A stretch of DNA of 64,000 nucleotides from Lelliottia nimipressuralis (GCF_004115925.1 NZ_SDDX01000002.1:124001-188000); one strand, 5' to 3'. Shown: positions 33,250 to 42,886, counted from the stretch's first letter. A program made the numbers and translations. The notes: generated by a model from the letters alone, not told the origin.

Positions 33250-34098
33250 ATGGAAAACACCCTTAAAAAAGATCCTACGTTTCTCAACGGGCTGGGATCA
33301 TCGTTGATCCGCGGTCTGTCACGCTTTAAAACGATCCCCGCCCGGCCTGGGTTGAAAACCCTGAAAACGGCCATCGCGCAAAAGCAAATCACCCCTGTTT
33401 ATCAGCCGTTTATCAACGCGCAGACCGGGAAAATCGCGGGCATCGAAGTCCTCGCCCGCTGGCGGCACCCCATCTATGGTGATGTTTCACCCGACGTGTT
33501 TATCCCGTTGGCAGAGCAAAACGGCCTGATTATTTCGCTGACCCATCAGCTTATCCAGCAGGTGATTGCCGATCTCGAACACCCGATTCAGCACTTCCCG
33601 GTGGGAACTTACATTTGCATTAATATCAGCGCGCAAAATTGTCTCGATCCGAATTTCGAGATCGACACCTGCGAGCTATTAAAGAAATGCGACGCGAATC
33701 AGAGTCAGGTGGTGATGGAAATCACCGAGAGACACCCGCTGCATTTCACCCCGCAGCTGAGCAACTGGTTTGCTACCCTGCGGCGCGCCAACATCTCTGT
33801 CGCGCTGGATGACTTTGGCACCGGCTATTCGAACCTGTCCTATATTTCTGCCCTGAATCCGGAATTCATCAAGATCGATAAAATGTTTATCAGCCAGATT
33901 GGCGTCAGTGCCGATACACGGCTCGTGGACAGCATGATTGCGCTGGCCAAAAACATGCATCTGAAGATTATTGCCGAAGGGGTGGAAACACAGGTACAGG
34001 CGAACTATCTGCGTGCTAAACAGATCGACTTCTTGCAGGGTTTCTATTTTTGCCGACCGCTACCGGTGGAGGAGTTGCTTAACGTGGTGATGGCGTGA
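33250..34098 (+). CDS. EAL-domain cyclic-di-GMP phosphodiesterase (apparently active)
   Basis: A 282-residue protein with a short N-terminal tail and one EAL domain (about 36-282). The metal and catalytic residues are all present: Glu66 (EVLAR form of EAL), Asn125 (INIS), Glu157 (MEITE), Asp187-Asp188 with the loop DDFGTGYS, Lys211 (IKIDK), Glu243 (EGVET) and Gln263 (QGFYF). It should cleave c-di-GMP to pGpG. There is no signal peptide or membrane span, so it is cytosolic. It follows the chemoreceptor by 76 bases and ends 15 bases from the 3' end of the convergent tRNA-Arg gene. Confidence 0.88.
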   Translation: MENTLKKDPTFLNGLGSSLIRGLSRFKTIPARPGLKTLKTAIAQKQITPVYQPFINAQTGKIAGIEVLARWRHPIYGDVSPDVFIPLAEQNGLIISLTHQLIQQVIADLEHPIQHFPVGTYICINISAQNCLDPNFEIDTCELLKKCDANQSQVVMEITERHPLHFTPQLSNWFATLRRANISVALDDFGTGYSNLSYISALNPEFIKIDKMFISQIGVSADTRLVDSMIALAKNMHLKIIAEGVETQVQANYLRAKQIDFLQGFYFCRPLPVEELLNVVMA

Positions 34099-34113
34099 GT
34101 AGCAGCGACTAAA

Positions 34114-34190
34114 TGGTACGCCCTGTAGGATTCGAACCTACGACCTACGGCTTAGAAGGCCGTTGCTCTATCCAACTGAGCTAAGGGCGC
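34114..34190 (-). tRNA. argU: tRNA-Arg, anticodon UCU (argU / fimU)
   Basis: On the minus strand 77 bases fold as a tRNA: acceptor GCGCCCT with AGGGCGT (terminal G-U), D-arm GCTCAGTTGGATAGAGC, anticodon stem-loop with loop CTTCTAA, TTCGAATC T-loop and encoded CCA. Anticodon UCU reads AGA (and AGG). It occupies the position of argU in Escherichia coli and fimU in Salmonella at the end of the fimbrial cluster. In Salmonella this tRNA is needed for efficient translation of fimY. This gene is also a known phage integration site, though no prophage is present here. Confidence 0.97.
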
Positions 34191-34227
34191 ACGGAGAAGC
34201 GTGCACTTGCGGTGTGAAACGCCTGGA

Positions 34228-34255
34228 ATTATACGGTCAATGGCTAGTGAGTCAA
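34228..34255 (-). promoter_or_regulatory. Sigma-70 promoter of the tRNA-Arg gene
   Basis: On the minus strand TTGACT (34250-34255), a 16-base spacer and TATAAT (34228-34233) give a near-consensus promoter about 38 bases upstream of the mature tRNA 5' end. No competing gene is in that direction. Confidence 0.8.
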
Positions 34256-34476
34256 TGCCTTTTAGCGCAATCGCCTGCCTTCTCACCATCCCCCTGTTTA
34301 TCCCTCGTCAATACGTCTGTTTTTTCGACATTCCTCTCATTTTTCTGCCACTTGATGACTCTACGAAAAGGCTTAACGCCGTTTAAGTAACGCCTGGTAT
34401 TTTCTGCCGACCATCGCTCTCACACTAGCCTCCGGTATCCCGGCGCCGAGGAGCCGGAAGATAACAGGACAGTGTA

Positions 34477-35211
34477 GTGACCTCCCCATTCCCGCTTAAC
34501 CATTCCTGCTTGCCAGAATGCGATCTCCCCCCACTGCGTAGCGTCTCGCCAGAGATTATCGGCATCAAGCTGGAGCCCATCGTGGCCCTCTCCTCTTCGC
34601 GAGTGGTCGGGCGCGAAGTGCTTAGCCTTCTCGCCTCCCCTGAGCAAAGTGAAGCGTTTTTTCAGCAACAGTCGGTGAAACAGTCGCTTAGGCTGCTAGA
34701 ACTGCAGCTCGCCATGTTAAAAAACACACTTTACGCTAAAAACCTTTTTATCAACCTGCCGATAACCGTATTGAGTGACTCAGAATCCTTCGCCCGAATC
34801 CTGCCGCTGCTTAACGCCGGCCAGAATATTGAAATTGTCGAACCCAGCGCACTCTTCAGACTTCCGGCTCCCATGCGTGAGCGCGTGACCCGCCACTGGT
34901 GGACGCTCGTCGAACGCGGATGCCATCTCTGGCTTGATGACGTAAACACGGCATCTGTTCGTCCATTTTTAGGCTGTCGTTTACCGTTATGTGGCGTCAA
35001 GATCGATAAGATGGCGTTCTGGCGAAAAAAAGGCTCGCCTGCGCTAGCCCAGCTGGTAAATCTCTGCGCACAGGTCGCCAGCAATGTGCTGATTGAAGGT
35101 ATTGAGTCAAACAGGGATCGGGAGTACGCGCTGCAGGCAGGAGCGGGATTCGGTCAGGGATATTACTGGCCGTCTGTAGGCTGGTCTGAAGAAAAAAGGA
35201 CATTAGCCTGA
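34477..35211 (+). CDS. EAL-domain protein of the fim locus with altered loop (STM0551-like)
   Basis: A 244-residue EAL-type protein at the place of Salmonella STM0551, between tRNA-Arg and fimY. Most ligand positions remain: Glu47 (REVL), Asn93 (NLP), Glu122, Asp154-Asp155, Lys178 (VKIDK), Glu207 (EGIE) and Gln227 (GQGYYW). However, the usual DDFGTG loop reads DDVNTA, and the Arg of ExLxR is replaced by Leu, so activity or c-di-GMP affinity is doubtful. The GTG start at 34477 has AGGAC upstream. It ends 10 bases before fimY and is likely co-transcribed. Four arginines use AGA or AGG. Confidence 0.75.
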   Translation: MTSPFPLNHSCLPECDLPPLRSVSPEIIGIKLEPIVALSSSRVVGREVLSLLASPEQSEAFFQQQSVKQSLRLLELQLAMLKNTLYAKNLFINLPITVLSDSESFARILPLLNAGQNIEIVEPSALFRLPAPMRERVTRHWWTLVERGCHLWLDDVNTASVRPFLGCRLPLCGVKIDKMAFWRKKGSPALAQLVNLCAQVASNVLIEGIESNRDREYALQAGAGFGQGYYWPSVGWSEEKRTLA

Positions 35212-35221
35212 GAGAGAATCT

Positions 35222-35941
35222 ATGCGCATGACCGTACGCCGCTATCGGCGTCGTCGTAAAGGAAGCGATTCGCTGGGTTTTTCACATTCGCGTTCCAGCG
35301 CCCCTTTTTTTGATCGTCTTGTTTATTTGAGTCAATCCATCAACCAGACACGCAGACCCGACGCCCCCTTTATCGTTCTCGTGACCCACGATCGTTTCCT
35401 GCATGCAGGAATTCAGCACGGCCCATCCCCCCTGAAACACTGCTGCGGATATGACACGCTTGAATCGGCCTTCAGCGCGCTGGAAAACTGGCCCTCGGCC
35501 AGACTGGTTGTCGATATGGAGAGCCGCACGATGCCGCTGATGGAGATGCTCACCACGCTTCGACGCGCCATTCTGTATCCCCCCTACACTGCCGTGAGCC
35601 TGCTGATACGCGCTGATGACTATGACGCCCGGCTGTTTTGCAAAACCAGCGGTCCCTTTGATGTGCTTGAGCGCCAGCTTCCGGCTCAGGCGCTGCAACA
35701 TGCGTTAGCGACGGCCCTCCCTCCCGTGAATAATCGCCACATCTACTTTTCCAGAGAAGAGTGGTTTGTCCTGCAATATCTGACACAGGGGGAATCACTA
35801 AGAAATATTGCGCTTTTTCGCCAGCGCCCTTACAGCCGCGTGGTTTATCGTCTGGGACGAATTCTCAGTAAATTAGGGTTAAACCATCGTCAGGAATTAC
35901 TGCATCTGCTGCATCGCCTTTCTGTCTCCTCTTCCGAATAA
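35222..35941 (+). CDS. fimY: FimY, regulator of type 1 fimbriae
   Basis: A 239-residue protein with a very basic start (MRMTVRRYRRRRKG), SRSSAPFFDRLVYLSQSI as in Salmonella FimY, and a LuxR-like C-terminal segment (about 165-230, FSREEWFVLQYLTQGESLRNIALF) that resembles a helix-turn-helix. In Salmonella FimY works with FimZ to activate fimA. Position between the EAL gene and fimZ matches Salmonella. Four AGA codons (for example in TRRPD and SREEW) tie its translation to the neighbouring tRNA-Arg(UCU). Start 35222 has GAGAGAA upstream. Confidence 0.85.
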   Translation: MRMTVRRYRRRRKGSDSLGFSHSRSSAPFFDRLVYLSQSINQTRRPDAPFIVLVTHDRFLHAGIQHGPSPLKHCCGYDTLESAFSALENWPSARLVVDMESRTMPLMEMLTTLRRAILYPPYTAVSLLIRADDYDARLFCKTSGPFDVLERQLPAQALQHALATALPPVNNRHIYFSREEWFVLQYLTQGESLRNIALFRQRPYSRVVYRLGRILSKLGLNHRQELLHLLHRLSVSSSE

Positions 35942-36188
35942 CCCCTTAATTCCTAAAGACCTTTAAGAAATTACTTACGCACAATATTAAAATTATGTTT
36001 TAAATTAACATTTATGCAAAGATTACAACTATTCCTAATCCAGGATTTCTCGTGATGTTAATCTCTGCGTAGCGATCAAAAAACAGCATTTTCATCCAGA
36101 AGTTAAGTTTTAATCTCATCCGTTAAAAAGATGATAACGATGTAAAAACGTGAGTATTCAATGAGTCGCTAAAAACACCATCCCTTGC

Positions 36189-36224
36189 TGGCAGCAGATC
36201 CTTCTGCAGCCGACGGCTTTTTTT
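36189..36224 (+). terminator. Terminator-like hairpin in the fimY-fimZ gap
   Basis: GGC-A-GCAGA (36190-36198) pairs with TCTGC-A-GCC (36203-36211) around a TCCT loop, with one A-A mismatch. A run of seven T follows at 36218-36224 after six intervening bases. It is about 280 bases past the fimY stop, so it may end the fimY transcript or an unannotated small RNA. Confidence 0.5.
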
Positions 36225-36492
36225 GCTGAAAGGTGAACAGCACTTTCAAATGAAGGTGACGCGCGGAAAGCGGCAATAAATCTTCCGCCGTGATGGCGAA
36301 CAAGATTCCGCTTACCGTGGGTGAAATGGCAACATTAAATTAACATTGAGGGGATTCTATTATTTTTTGCAATTACATAAATAGGATAATCCACATTAAG
36401 AGGAATGTCTGGTGATTTAGCCCAAATTTAAAATAATCACTTTCCGTCTCCAGAAGATCATATTAATAAACACGCCCTGAATAATTTACAGG

Positions 36493-36521
36493 CTTTTCGG
36501 AGAAAACTTACACGGTATAAT
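36493..36521 (+). promoter_or_regulatory. Candidate fimZ promoter
   Basis: A perfect TATAAT stands at 36516-36521 with only a poor -35 (CTTTTC at about 36493-36498), as expected for an activator-dependent promoter. Transcription would begin near 36528 and give a fimZ leader of about 210 bases. Confidence 0.4.
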
Positions 36522-36738
36522 AAGCATGTTCCAAAGGAGAATAAGAAATACCTTTACTCTTTCCAAAATATTAATAAGCCAACGCGCTACTGCCATTTTT
36601 TATCAGAATGCAAACAAGGATGCTTACGCTTTTTCCAGGGAATTACCCCCGTATAAGGATCTGCAGAATTATCCTTCCGGCTTACCAGGCACTTTTGCAC
36701 AGATTGCAATTGCGCTTTCACAACCTGAGGCATAAAAA

Positions 36739-37371
36739 ATGAAACCGGCATCCGTCATCATTATTGACGAGCACCCTATCGTCAGAATGTCAATTGAAGT
36801 CCTGCTCCAGAAAAACAAAAGCATTGAGATTAAACTCAAGTCAGGAGACAGCCATGAAGCACTCGACTACATTCGCAATCACCCTATCGATCTGGTGATC
36901 CTCGACATCGAATTACCTGGCACAGATGGGTTTTCATTGCTAAAAAGAATCAAGAACTTAGATGACAACATAAAAATTCTGTTTTTGTCTTCCAAATCAG
37001 AATCGTTTTACGCTGGCCGCGCCATGCGCGCTGGTGCAAATGGATTTGTGAGCAAAAGAAAAGATCTGAATGATATCTATAACGCCGTGGAAATGTTGCT
37101 CTCTGGATATTCCTTCTTTCCCTATGAGACCCTGAGCTTTATAAATCATCAAGGCTCACACCGGGGAGCAATAAATGACATGCCGTTATCAAACCGCGAG
37201 GTGACTGTTTTGCGTTATCTGGCCAATGGATTATCTAACAAGGAAATCGCGCAGCAATTATTACTTAGCAACAAAACAATTAGTGCGCATAAGTCCAACA
37301 TCTACTCGAAATTAGGTGTGCAGACTATTGTAGAGCTGATTGATTATGCCAAAGCGCACGAACTGCTTTAA
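36739..37371 (+). CDS. fimZ: FimZ, LuxR/FixJ-type response regulator activating fimA
   Basis: A 210-residue response regulator. The receiver domain (1-120) has acidic residues near 10-11, the phospho-acceptor Asp56 (VILDIELPG) and FLSSKSES with the conserved Lys. The C-terminal LuxR-type helix-turn-helix (about 148-205) includes LSNREVTVLRYLANGLSNKE. The sequence closely follows FimZ of Salmonella and Escherichia coli (sfm locus). In Salmonella it binds the fimA promoter and also represses motility genes. No cognate histidine kinase lies here. Three of its arginine codons are AGA. The ribosome site GAGG is 10 bases upstream. Confidence 0.93.
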   Translation: MKPASVIIIDEHPIVRMSIEVLLQKNKSIEIKLKSGDSHEALDYIRNHPIDLVILDIELPGTDGFSLLKRIKNLDDNIKILFLSSKSESFYAGRAMRAGANGFVSKRKDLNDIYNAVEMLLSGYSFFPYETLSFINHQGSHRGAINDMPLSNREVTVLRYLANGLSNKEIAQQLLLSNKTISAHKSNIYSKLGVQTIVELIDYAKAHELL

Positions 37372-37380
37372 TCTGAAAGT

Positions 37381-37418
37381 CCTCCCTGAGACTCCAGTGA
37401 GTTTCAGGGAGGGTGTTT
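37381..37418. terminator. Terminator between fimZ and fimF
   Basis: CCTCCCTGAGACTC (37381-37394) pairs with GAGTTTCAGGGAGG (37399-37412) around a CAGT loop, with one mismatch, and GTGTTT follows. It lies between convergent stops and can serve fimZ and the fimbrial operon. Confidence 0.65.
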
Positions 37419-37422
37419 AGAC

Positions 37423-37947
37423 TTAATTATAATTAATCATAAAGGTCGCATCGGCATCTGCACGCCCCGGCTGGGGATTATTTGCCGTAGCGATATAATT
37501 CGCATAAAAATTCAAAACCGCATTTCCCTGCTCATCTACCACCACATCCTGGCTCGCCTGCTGTAATGGCAGACGCGTTTTATCCCGATCGCGTATTTCT
37601 ACCGCCACATTCGTCGCCTGGCTGGCATCATTTAAGGCCAGCAGTTCTGGGTCCTGCGGATCCGTTTTTCCTGAAAAGGTAATCGACGCCGCACCCGGTG
37701 GGCAGCCGGTCAGCTTCAGCGTAAACGGCATCGCCTGGGTTCTGCTGCCCGTGGTACTGAGCTGTTTGGTCGGCCAGGTGCCCAGCGTCACCGATTTGTC
37801 GCTGTCGCTCCCCTCAGCCACACAGGTAAAATCGATAATATTGCCGTACAGTTCGATGTTGATTTCGCCCAGTGGGCTTGCCGCCAGCACGCCTTTCACA
37901 GGCATAAAGGCTACGGCTACAGCGGCAACTAAAATCCCTATACGCAT
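37423..37947 (-). CDS. fimF: FimF, minor type 1 fimbrial subunit
   Basis: A 174-residue pilin with a signal peptide (cleaved near VLAA-S), one disulfide pair (FTCVAEG and LTGCPPG) and the C-terminal beta-zipper end ADATFMINYN with the penultimate Tyr. Such subunits join the tip adhesin to the rod through donor-strand exchange. It is the last gene of the minus-strand operon, 10 bases after fimH, as in Salmonella fimAICDHF and Escherichia coli sfm. Confidence 0.85.
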   Translation of the reverse strand: MRIGILVAAVAVAFMPVKGVLAASPLGEINIELYGNIIDFTCVAEGSDSDKSVTLGTWPTKQLSTTGSRTQAMPFTLKLTGCPPGAASITFSGKTDPQDPELLALNDASQATNVAVEIRDRDKTRLPLQQASQDVVVDEQGNAVLNFYANYIATANNPQPGRADADATFMINYN

Positions 37948-37957
37948 CGCCCTCTCC

Positions 37958-38965
37958 TTAATCGTAATCCACGCGAAGATATCCGCGTGAGGTGAAGCGC
38001 CCTTCGCTCGGTTTATTCCCGGTGACGCTCACCGGCCAGGCGGTGATCCCAACCACTGCCGAGGCGTTATCATCCAGGCGGAACGGGATCTTGCTGGCGA
38101 GATTATTGGGCGTCAGGGGCGTATTGTTCGTGCTGGCGACGATAAAACCGAGATCAGGATTATCAGAAACCAGCGCATTGCCGGACACTTTTTCCGTTTC
38201 CACTCGCATAGTCAGGTAGGCGTTGGCCTCCACGTTAGTGCATTTTATGGCGATGGTCTGGGTTTTAGGCGAGACGTTCTGCGGGCGATTTCCCGCCCCG
38301 GCCTGGCTAAACTGCGAGGCGCCAATATCGCCAAAATCGAATTCCACCACTTGACCGGCGTTGATGGCGCAGCTCTGCGGCACCTGGATGGTTCCGCTGT
38401 AGCTGATGGTGTACACCGGGGTCGTCAGCGGGTCCGATGAGGTGGTCGTGACATAGACCCGGAACATCGTCTGACGCGGGATCTCCACCATATTGATAAA
38501 CCGGCGCGTCACCTTCAGGCGAAACACCAGATTCGAGTCTTTCACCCCGAAAGGTTGATTTTTAGAGACGTTCGGGTGGCTCCCCATCTGAATAAAATTC
38601 TGTGGCGGGTAAAACACGCCAGAGTAGCTGTCGGTGATCTTCATCGCGCCATCCAGATACTCATTCAGCTTCAGATATTTGTAGCCATCAATGGTGCTGG
38701 TGATCGGGAAATCGGTCACGTAGCTGCGCTTGGTGGTGTTGCCCGATGTCCCTTTCGGGCAGACCGCGTTGACCCCCACCCACTGGGATTTCTCCGCAAG
38801 CGTGACAATCTGCCCAATCTGGTTATTGGAACTATTAAACTTATCCGTCAGATCGTAATAGATATCCGTCGGCACACCGTTTTCGTTAGCACAGACCGTG
38901 GCCAGCGCGTGCGCGACAGGAAGCATTACCAGCAGCGCGGCCATCAGGTATCGACTCTTAATCAC
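37958..38965 (-). CDS. fimH: FimH, type 1 fimbrial tip adhesin
   Basis: A 335-residue two-domain adhesin, the same length as Salmonella FimH. After the signal peptide (ending ALA-TVC) comes the lectin domain ([33 protein letters not shown]), a linker, and the pilin domain starting near [20 protein letters not shown] and ending [10 protein letters not shown]. The wording is close to Salmonella FimH, which binds mannosylated glycoproteins, rather than Escherichia coli FimH. The gene overlaps fimD by 8 bases. Confidence 0.92.
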   Translation of the reverse strand: MIKSRYLMAALLVMLPVAHALATVCANENGVPTDIYYDLTDKFNSSNNQIGQIVTLAEKSQWVGVNAVCPKGTSGNTTKRSYVTDFPITSTIDGYKYLKLNEYLDGAMKITDSYSGVFYPPQNFIQMGSHPNVSKNQPFGVKDSNLVFRLKVTRRFINMVEIPRQTMFRVYVTTTSSDPLTTPVYTISYSGTIQVPQSCAINAGQVVEFDFGDIGASQFSQAGAGNRPQNVSPKTQTIAIKCTNVEANAYLTMRVETEKVSGNALVSDNPDLGFIVASTNNTPLTPNNLASKIPFRLDDNASAVVGITAWPVSVTGNKPSEGRFTSRGYLRVDYD

Positions 38966-41543
38966 AGCGAATCTCCTTCATCGTGATTGCCTGTTGCAGG
39001 CTCTTTTCAGGCAGGACGTACGGCGCGTGGCACTGGGCGCTGGCGCCGTTGCCCCACTGAACCAGAAGCTCGCCTTTAAGCGGCAGCCCGCTGAGGTAAA
39101 TTTGCCCGTCATCGCCCACCATGCTGGTGACGCCGCTTCCGGTTTCGCGCACTACGGCACCGAAAGGCACCGGCTGATTGCCGCGCATGACGGTCAGCAG
39201 CGCACGAACGCCAATGCGCGTATCAAAGCTGGCACGCACTAGCGCACCGTTGGTCGGCACCACGCTGCTGACGTTGTTTTCGATATCGGTACTGTTGTTC
39301 ATGGTATTGGTATCCAGCGCCACGCGGTTGTAGCGATAGACCGTGGCGTAAGGCATCACGGCGTAACCCCGCCAGTCGGTTTTCACCCCGGTCTGGTTTT
39401 CGACATTCACCCCGGACGCGCCCGGTGCTTTGATTAGCACGTTGGTATCCCCCAGCGGCTGGCTGAAGGTCACACCGTCCGCATGGCCTACAACGCCGCC
39501 TGACATTTGCCAGTTCAGATCGTGCTGGTCGCGGGAATAGTTGTATCCGGCCCCGAAGGTGCCGTAGGTGGCCTGCCAGTTTGCGCTGGCGCTGCCGCTT
39601 GCACCGTTGGTGCTGGTGTGTCCCTGACTCACGCTGTAGTTCAGGTTTCGATCTTCCAGCAAGGTGCCGCTGACGCCGGTCTGCCAGGTGGTATCTCCGC
39701 TGCTGTTGCGGCTGGCAGAGGCCGTGGCGTAGGCGCGATCGAAGGCGCTGTCACGGCGATAACCGTGACGGGTAAACAGGCTGAACGGAACCGACACGTT
39801 GAACGAGGCCAGCTTGTCTGTGCCATCAATACCCACCGCCTGATTCCACGACCAGGAGACGGAATAGCTCACGCCCCGCCAGCCGCCGGCATAACCCAGC
39901 TGATACCAGACGCTGGAATCGCTGGTTCCCCAGTAGGTTTGCTCGCTGCCCGACACATAGAGCGACCCGTAATCCCCCAGCGACTGGGAAATGTTCACCT
40001 GGAAGCGCCCTTTTTTGTTCCACGTCAGATTGTGATAACTCACCACATCCGACACGCCGTTCTCGTCCTTGCTGTCGCTGTACTGGTAACCTTCCATGGC
40101 TTTCCACGCCACGTCATCCAGGGTGTAGAACCCTTTGGTGGAATAGCGATAGCCAAGCAGCTGGAAGTTAGTCCCGAATCCGTTCAGAGATTTGGCGTAC
40201 AGGAAGCGTAAAGATTGCCCTTCGTGGCGACTGTCGTCAGCCAGCTGGCTGCGCGCCTGGGTGACATCGAGTGAAATCGCCCCCCAGTCGCCAAAGTTTT
40301 TCCCCGCACCGAGCGCAATGGCGCTGTAGCGCGAGGCGAGCTGGGTGCCGCCATACAGGGTGTAACCGTTGCTCAGGCCGGCAATCAGCGTGCCCTGGGT
40401 GAAGAACGGCGTGTCCTGATCGTCGTTGCCGCTGCGGTAATCCCCCGCCACCAGATCGTATTTCATGCGGCCTTCACGCTGTAAGAGCGGCACCGTGGAG
40501 TACGGCACCGTATAGCGCTGCGGGTTGCCGTCTTTCTCTTCAACCGTGACCTCAAGGTCGCCGCTCGACGATGTCGGGTTCAGATCGCTGATGGCAAATG
40601 CCCCTGCCTGCACATAGCTCTGATAGATGACATACCCGTTCTGGCGGATCACCACTTTCGCTGGGGTGCGGGCGATACCGCGCACGGTCGGCGCGTAGCC
40701 CTGCATGCTGTCCGGGTACATGCTGTCAGAGGAGTACATGCGCAGCCCGCGGAAACCGAGGCTGTCGAACACGTCATTGCCGGTGTTGCTGTCCCCGGCC
40801 ACCAGCTCGCTTTTCAGGGGAATGATTGTCCGCTGGGCGGATGTGCTGATGTTCTGCCACTCGCGATGGCTTTCCCCGTTGCTCTCGGTGTAGCGCCACG
40901 CACCGTTGTTACGCAGCCGCCAGGGGCCATAGTTCAGTCCGCTTTGCAGATTCAGGTAGTAGCTGTTGTCGGCGTCATTGCCTTTGTTGCCGCTGAAGCT
41001 GTAGTTCAGCAGCAGCGCCGGTATGCCTTCGTCCCATTGATCCGGCGGAATATAGCCGCGCGCGCTGTTTTGCATTGCCACCTGCGGCAGGCTGACGTTC
41101 AGGCGCAGCGAGGCAAAATTGAAGCCAATCTCCGAGCCGGGGATCGCCGTCGCCAGCGGAACGCAGGTTTCGCCGGTCACGTTAAGCAGTTCAGGGAAGG
41201 CAGTAATGTTGACGCCAAAGCGGTCCAGCATCGCGCGCGTGATGCACGGCGACAGCCCGCCCGCGACCGGAGGTGTATTTTCATCCCCGGCCTCAAAGCG
41301 GACATCCTGGGTACCGATAAACTCATCGTTACGCCAGATATCCACGCGATAGGTGCCAGGCGCCTGCTGATGCCCCTGCTCAAAGCGCGACAGATCCGCC
41401 ACGCCCGCCGTGTCATCAGACAAAAACGCGGGGTTAAAATAGTTCTCAGACCAGGCTATCCCCGGGCAGAGCACCGCCATTATGGCCAGCACACACGGGC
41501 GGTAACGCCATCGTGAAGGATTCATCACTGTGACTCTGCTCAA
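38958..41543 (-). CDS. fimD: FimD, outer-membrane fimbrial usher
   Basis: An 861-residue usher: signal peptide ending [10 protein letters not shown]-terminal chaperone-binding domain ([23 protein letters not shown]), a 24-strand barrel with an internal plug, and C-terminal domains with the disulfide pair near AQCHAPY and EIRCD. It secretes and polymerises pilins delivered by FimC. The gene overlaps fimC by 4 bases and fimH by 8, and the length matches Salmonella FimD (about 870). The barrel is intact with no frameshift. Confidence 0.93.
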   Translation of the reverse strand: MSRVTVMNPSRWRYRPCVLAIMAVLCPGIAWSENYFNPAFLSDDTAGVADLSRFEQGHQQAPGTYRVDIWRNDEFIGTQDVRFEAGDENTPPVAGGLSPCITRAMLDRFGVNITAFPELLNVTGETCVPLATAIPGSEIGFNFASLRLNVSLPQVAMQNSARGYIPPDQWDEGIPALLLNYSFSGNKGNDADNSYYLNLQSGLNYGPWRLRNNGAWRYTESNGESHREWQNISTSAQRTIIPLKSELVAGDSNTGNDVFDSLGFRGLRMYSSDSMYPDSMQGYAPTVRGIARTPAKVVIRQNGYVIYQSYVQAGAFAISDLNPTSSSGDLEVTVEEKDGNPQRYTVPYSTVPLLQREGRMKYDLVAGDYRSGNDDQDTPFFTQGTLIAGLSNGYTLYGGTQLASRYSAIALGAGKNFGDWGAISLDVTQARSQLADDSRHEGQSLRFLYAKSLNGFGTNFQLLGYRYSTKGFYTLDDVAWKAMEGYQYSDSKDENGVSDVVSYHNLTWNKKGRFQVNISQSLGDYGSLYVSGSEQTYWGTSDSSVWYQLGYAGGWRGVSYSVSWSWNQAVGIDGTDKLASFNVSVPFSLFTRHGYRRDSAFDRAYATASASRNSSGDTTWQTGVSGTLLEDRNLNYSVSQGHTSTNGASGSASANWQATYGTFGAGYNYSRDQHDLNWQMSGGVVGHADGVTFSQPLGDTNVLIKAPGASGVNVENQTGVKTDWRGYAVMPYATVYRYNRVALDTNTMNNSTDIENNVSSVVPTNGALVRASFDTRIGVRALLTVMRGNQPVPFGAVVRETGSGVTSMVGDDGQIYLSGLPLKGELLVQWGNGASAQCHAPYVLPEKSLQQAITMKEIRCD

Positions 41544-42235
41544 AGACTGACGCGACGCGCGGGAGTAATCGCGCCGTAATCATTCACGCTCTGCCAGGAG
41601 AGCGTGCCGCTGGCCCCATCAGGTAGCGCCTGCTGGGCTGAATTCTTCGGCGCAATCATGATATTTTCCAGCTTCTTGCCGCCCAGTTGCAGGTTCACCA
41701 GCGTGACGTAATAGGGTGAAGCATTGCTGACTTTCAGGTGATTGCCCGCGCGTTCAAAGCGCAGCTGCGAAAGCGCCTCTTCCGGCGGCATCGCCAGATT
41801 TTTTGGTCGCACAAACAGTTTGATACGCGACAGAATCGCCAGCTGCAGAACGTTTTTCCCTTCCAGGTTGGCTTTGTTCACCGAAGGAATGGCCTTCACG
41901 TTCATGTAAAACAGGGATTCGCGATCCGTTGGCAGCGGCGGCCCTGCATAGATAATGCGCAGCGTGTTCTCGCTGTCCGGTTCGCTGACAAACAGCGGCG
42001 GTGTGACCGCAAAGGTTTTTTCTTTCTGCCCGCGATCGTTTTCAATCCACGCGTTAATTAAATAGCGCTCTTGTTTATTGCTGTTCGTGATCGCGAGCGA
42101 TGTCTGTTTCGCGTCGGCCGGATAAATCACGCGCGTCGCCCCCAGAGCAATCCCACCGGATGCCTGAACGGGCAGAGAAATCATCATCAAAATAAGCGAA
42201 AAGATCAGTCCTGGTTTTATTAGGGAGTTCATCAC
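41540..42235 (-). CDS. fimC: FimC, periplasmic fimbrial chaperone
   Basis: A 231-residue PapD-type chaperone with a cleavable leader (ending VQA-SGG) and two immunoglobulin-like domains. The conserved segments [39 protein letters not shown] and [12 protein letters not shown] with the Arg and Lys of the pilin-anchoring cleft are present. The end [15 protein letters not shown] is family-like. It keeps pilins folded by donor-strand complementation and hands them to FimD. Confidence 0.93.
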   Translation of the reverse strand: MMNSLIKPGLIFSLILMMISLPVQASGGIALGATRVIYPADAKQTSLAITNSNKQERYLINAWIENDRGQKEKTFAVTPPLFVSEPDSENTLRIIYAGPPLPTDRESLFYMNVKAIPSVNKANLEGKNVLQLAILSRIKLFVRPKNLAMPPEEALSQLRFERAGNHLKVSNASPYYVTLVNLQLGGKKLENIMIAPKNSAQQALPDGASGTLSWQSVNDYGAITPARRVSL

Positions 42236-42275
42236 AACAATACCTTTACTATTAAGTTCGCAGGCGTGTACGACG

Positions 42276-42821
42276 TTATGGATAAATCAACGTAAACCAG
42301 ACATCCGACTGAATATTGCCCGGCACAAGGTGTTCTGAAATAGCCCGATAGCGCGCACTGAAATGAAAGTTCAGCTCGGGCGTGTCGATCGGCAGCATAT
42401 TATTGGCGGTGGCGTTGGGAATAATCTGTCGCTTCTGCGAATCGAAAAGTGCCAGCCCAATCCCGCTACTGACGCGGCTGTTGCCGGGACGGGATGTTGC
42501 CAGAAAAACCTGCGGATCTTCAGCGGGCGTGATGCCCTGAAACATCATCCCGACCGTGCGGGAAACATCCACACTGCAATCCACCAGACGCAGGGTAAAA
42601 GGCACATCCACCGTCGAAAAACTGCCCACACCGTGAAAGGCGTTGGTGCGATACTGCCCCATCTCCACGCGCAGGCTTTGACTCTCGGGCGCCACGGCGC
42701 AACCGCCGTTGACCAGCTCACCTTTGAGATGTACCCGTCCGCCATCCACCACCACGCGGTGCGCCATCACAGGCTGTACGGCAGTAATCGTCAGCAGAAA
42801 CAGAAGCCCAATTCTGGTCAT
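42276..42821 (-). CDS. fimI: FimI, fimbrial subunit
   Basis: A 181-residue pilin-fold protein following fimA. Leader ends [26 protein letters not shown] parallels the FimA start, and the disulfide partner is in RLVDCSVD. The C-terminus [10 protein letters not shown] keeps the alternating hydrophobic strand but ends in Pro rather than the pilin's Tyr-x. FimI is required for type 1 fimbriation in some species and may end or anchor the rod. Confidence 0.85.
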   Translation of the reverse strand: MTRIGLLFLLTITAVQPVMAHRVVVDGGRVHLKGELVNGGCAVAPESQSLRVEMGQYRTNAFHGVGSFSTVDVPFTLRLVDCSVDVSRTVGMMFQGITPAEDPQVFLATSRPGNSRVSSGIGLALFDSQKRQIIPNATANNMLPIDTPELNFHFSARYRAISEHLVPGNIQSDVWFTLIYP

Positions 42822-42886
42822 CCTTAGCCCTCGATGTGGATCAAACTGGCCTCTTCCCTGAGGCCCGGTCTTCCCTGAAAAGCCGA

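Larger units (their letters stand above)
35942..36738. other. 797-base AT-rich regulatory region between fimY and fimZ
   Basis: The region contains a terminator-like structure (36189-36224), a TATAAT promoter element (36516-36521) and a weak 69-codon frame (36526-36735) that stops three bases before fimZ. Otherwise I see no gene. Long AT-rich regions before fimZ are also known in Salmonella, where many regulators act. Nothing here resembles an invertible fimS switch. Confidence 0.5.

Noticed and set aside
33174..34476. Prophage or genomic island attached at tRNA-Arg
   Set aside because: No integrase and no second copy of the tRNA 3' end was found near the accessory genes, although this tRNA is a known integration site.
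36526..36735. 69-codon frame directly before fimZ
   Set aside because: It starts within a few bases of the predicted transcription start, has no ribosome site and no recognisable sequence; kept only as part of the leader discussion.
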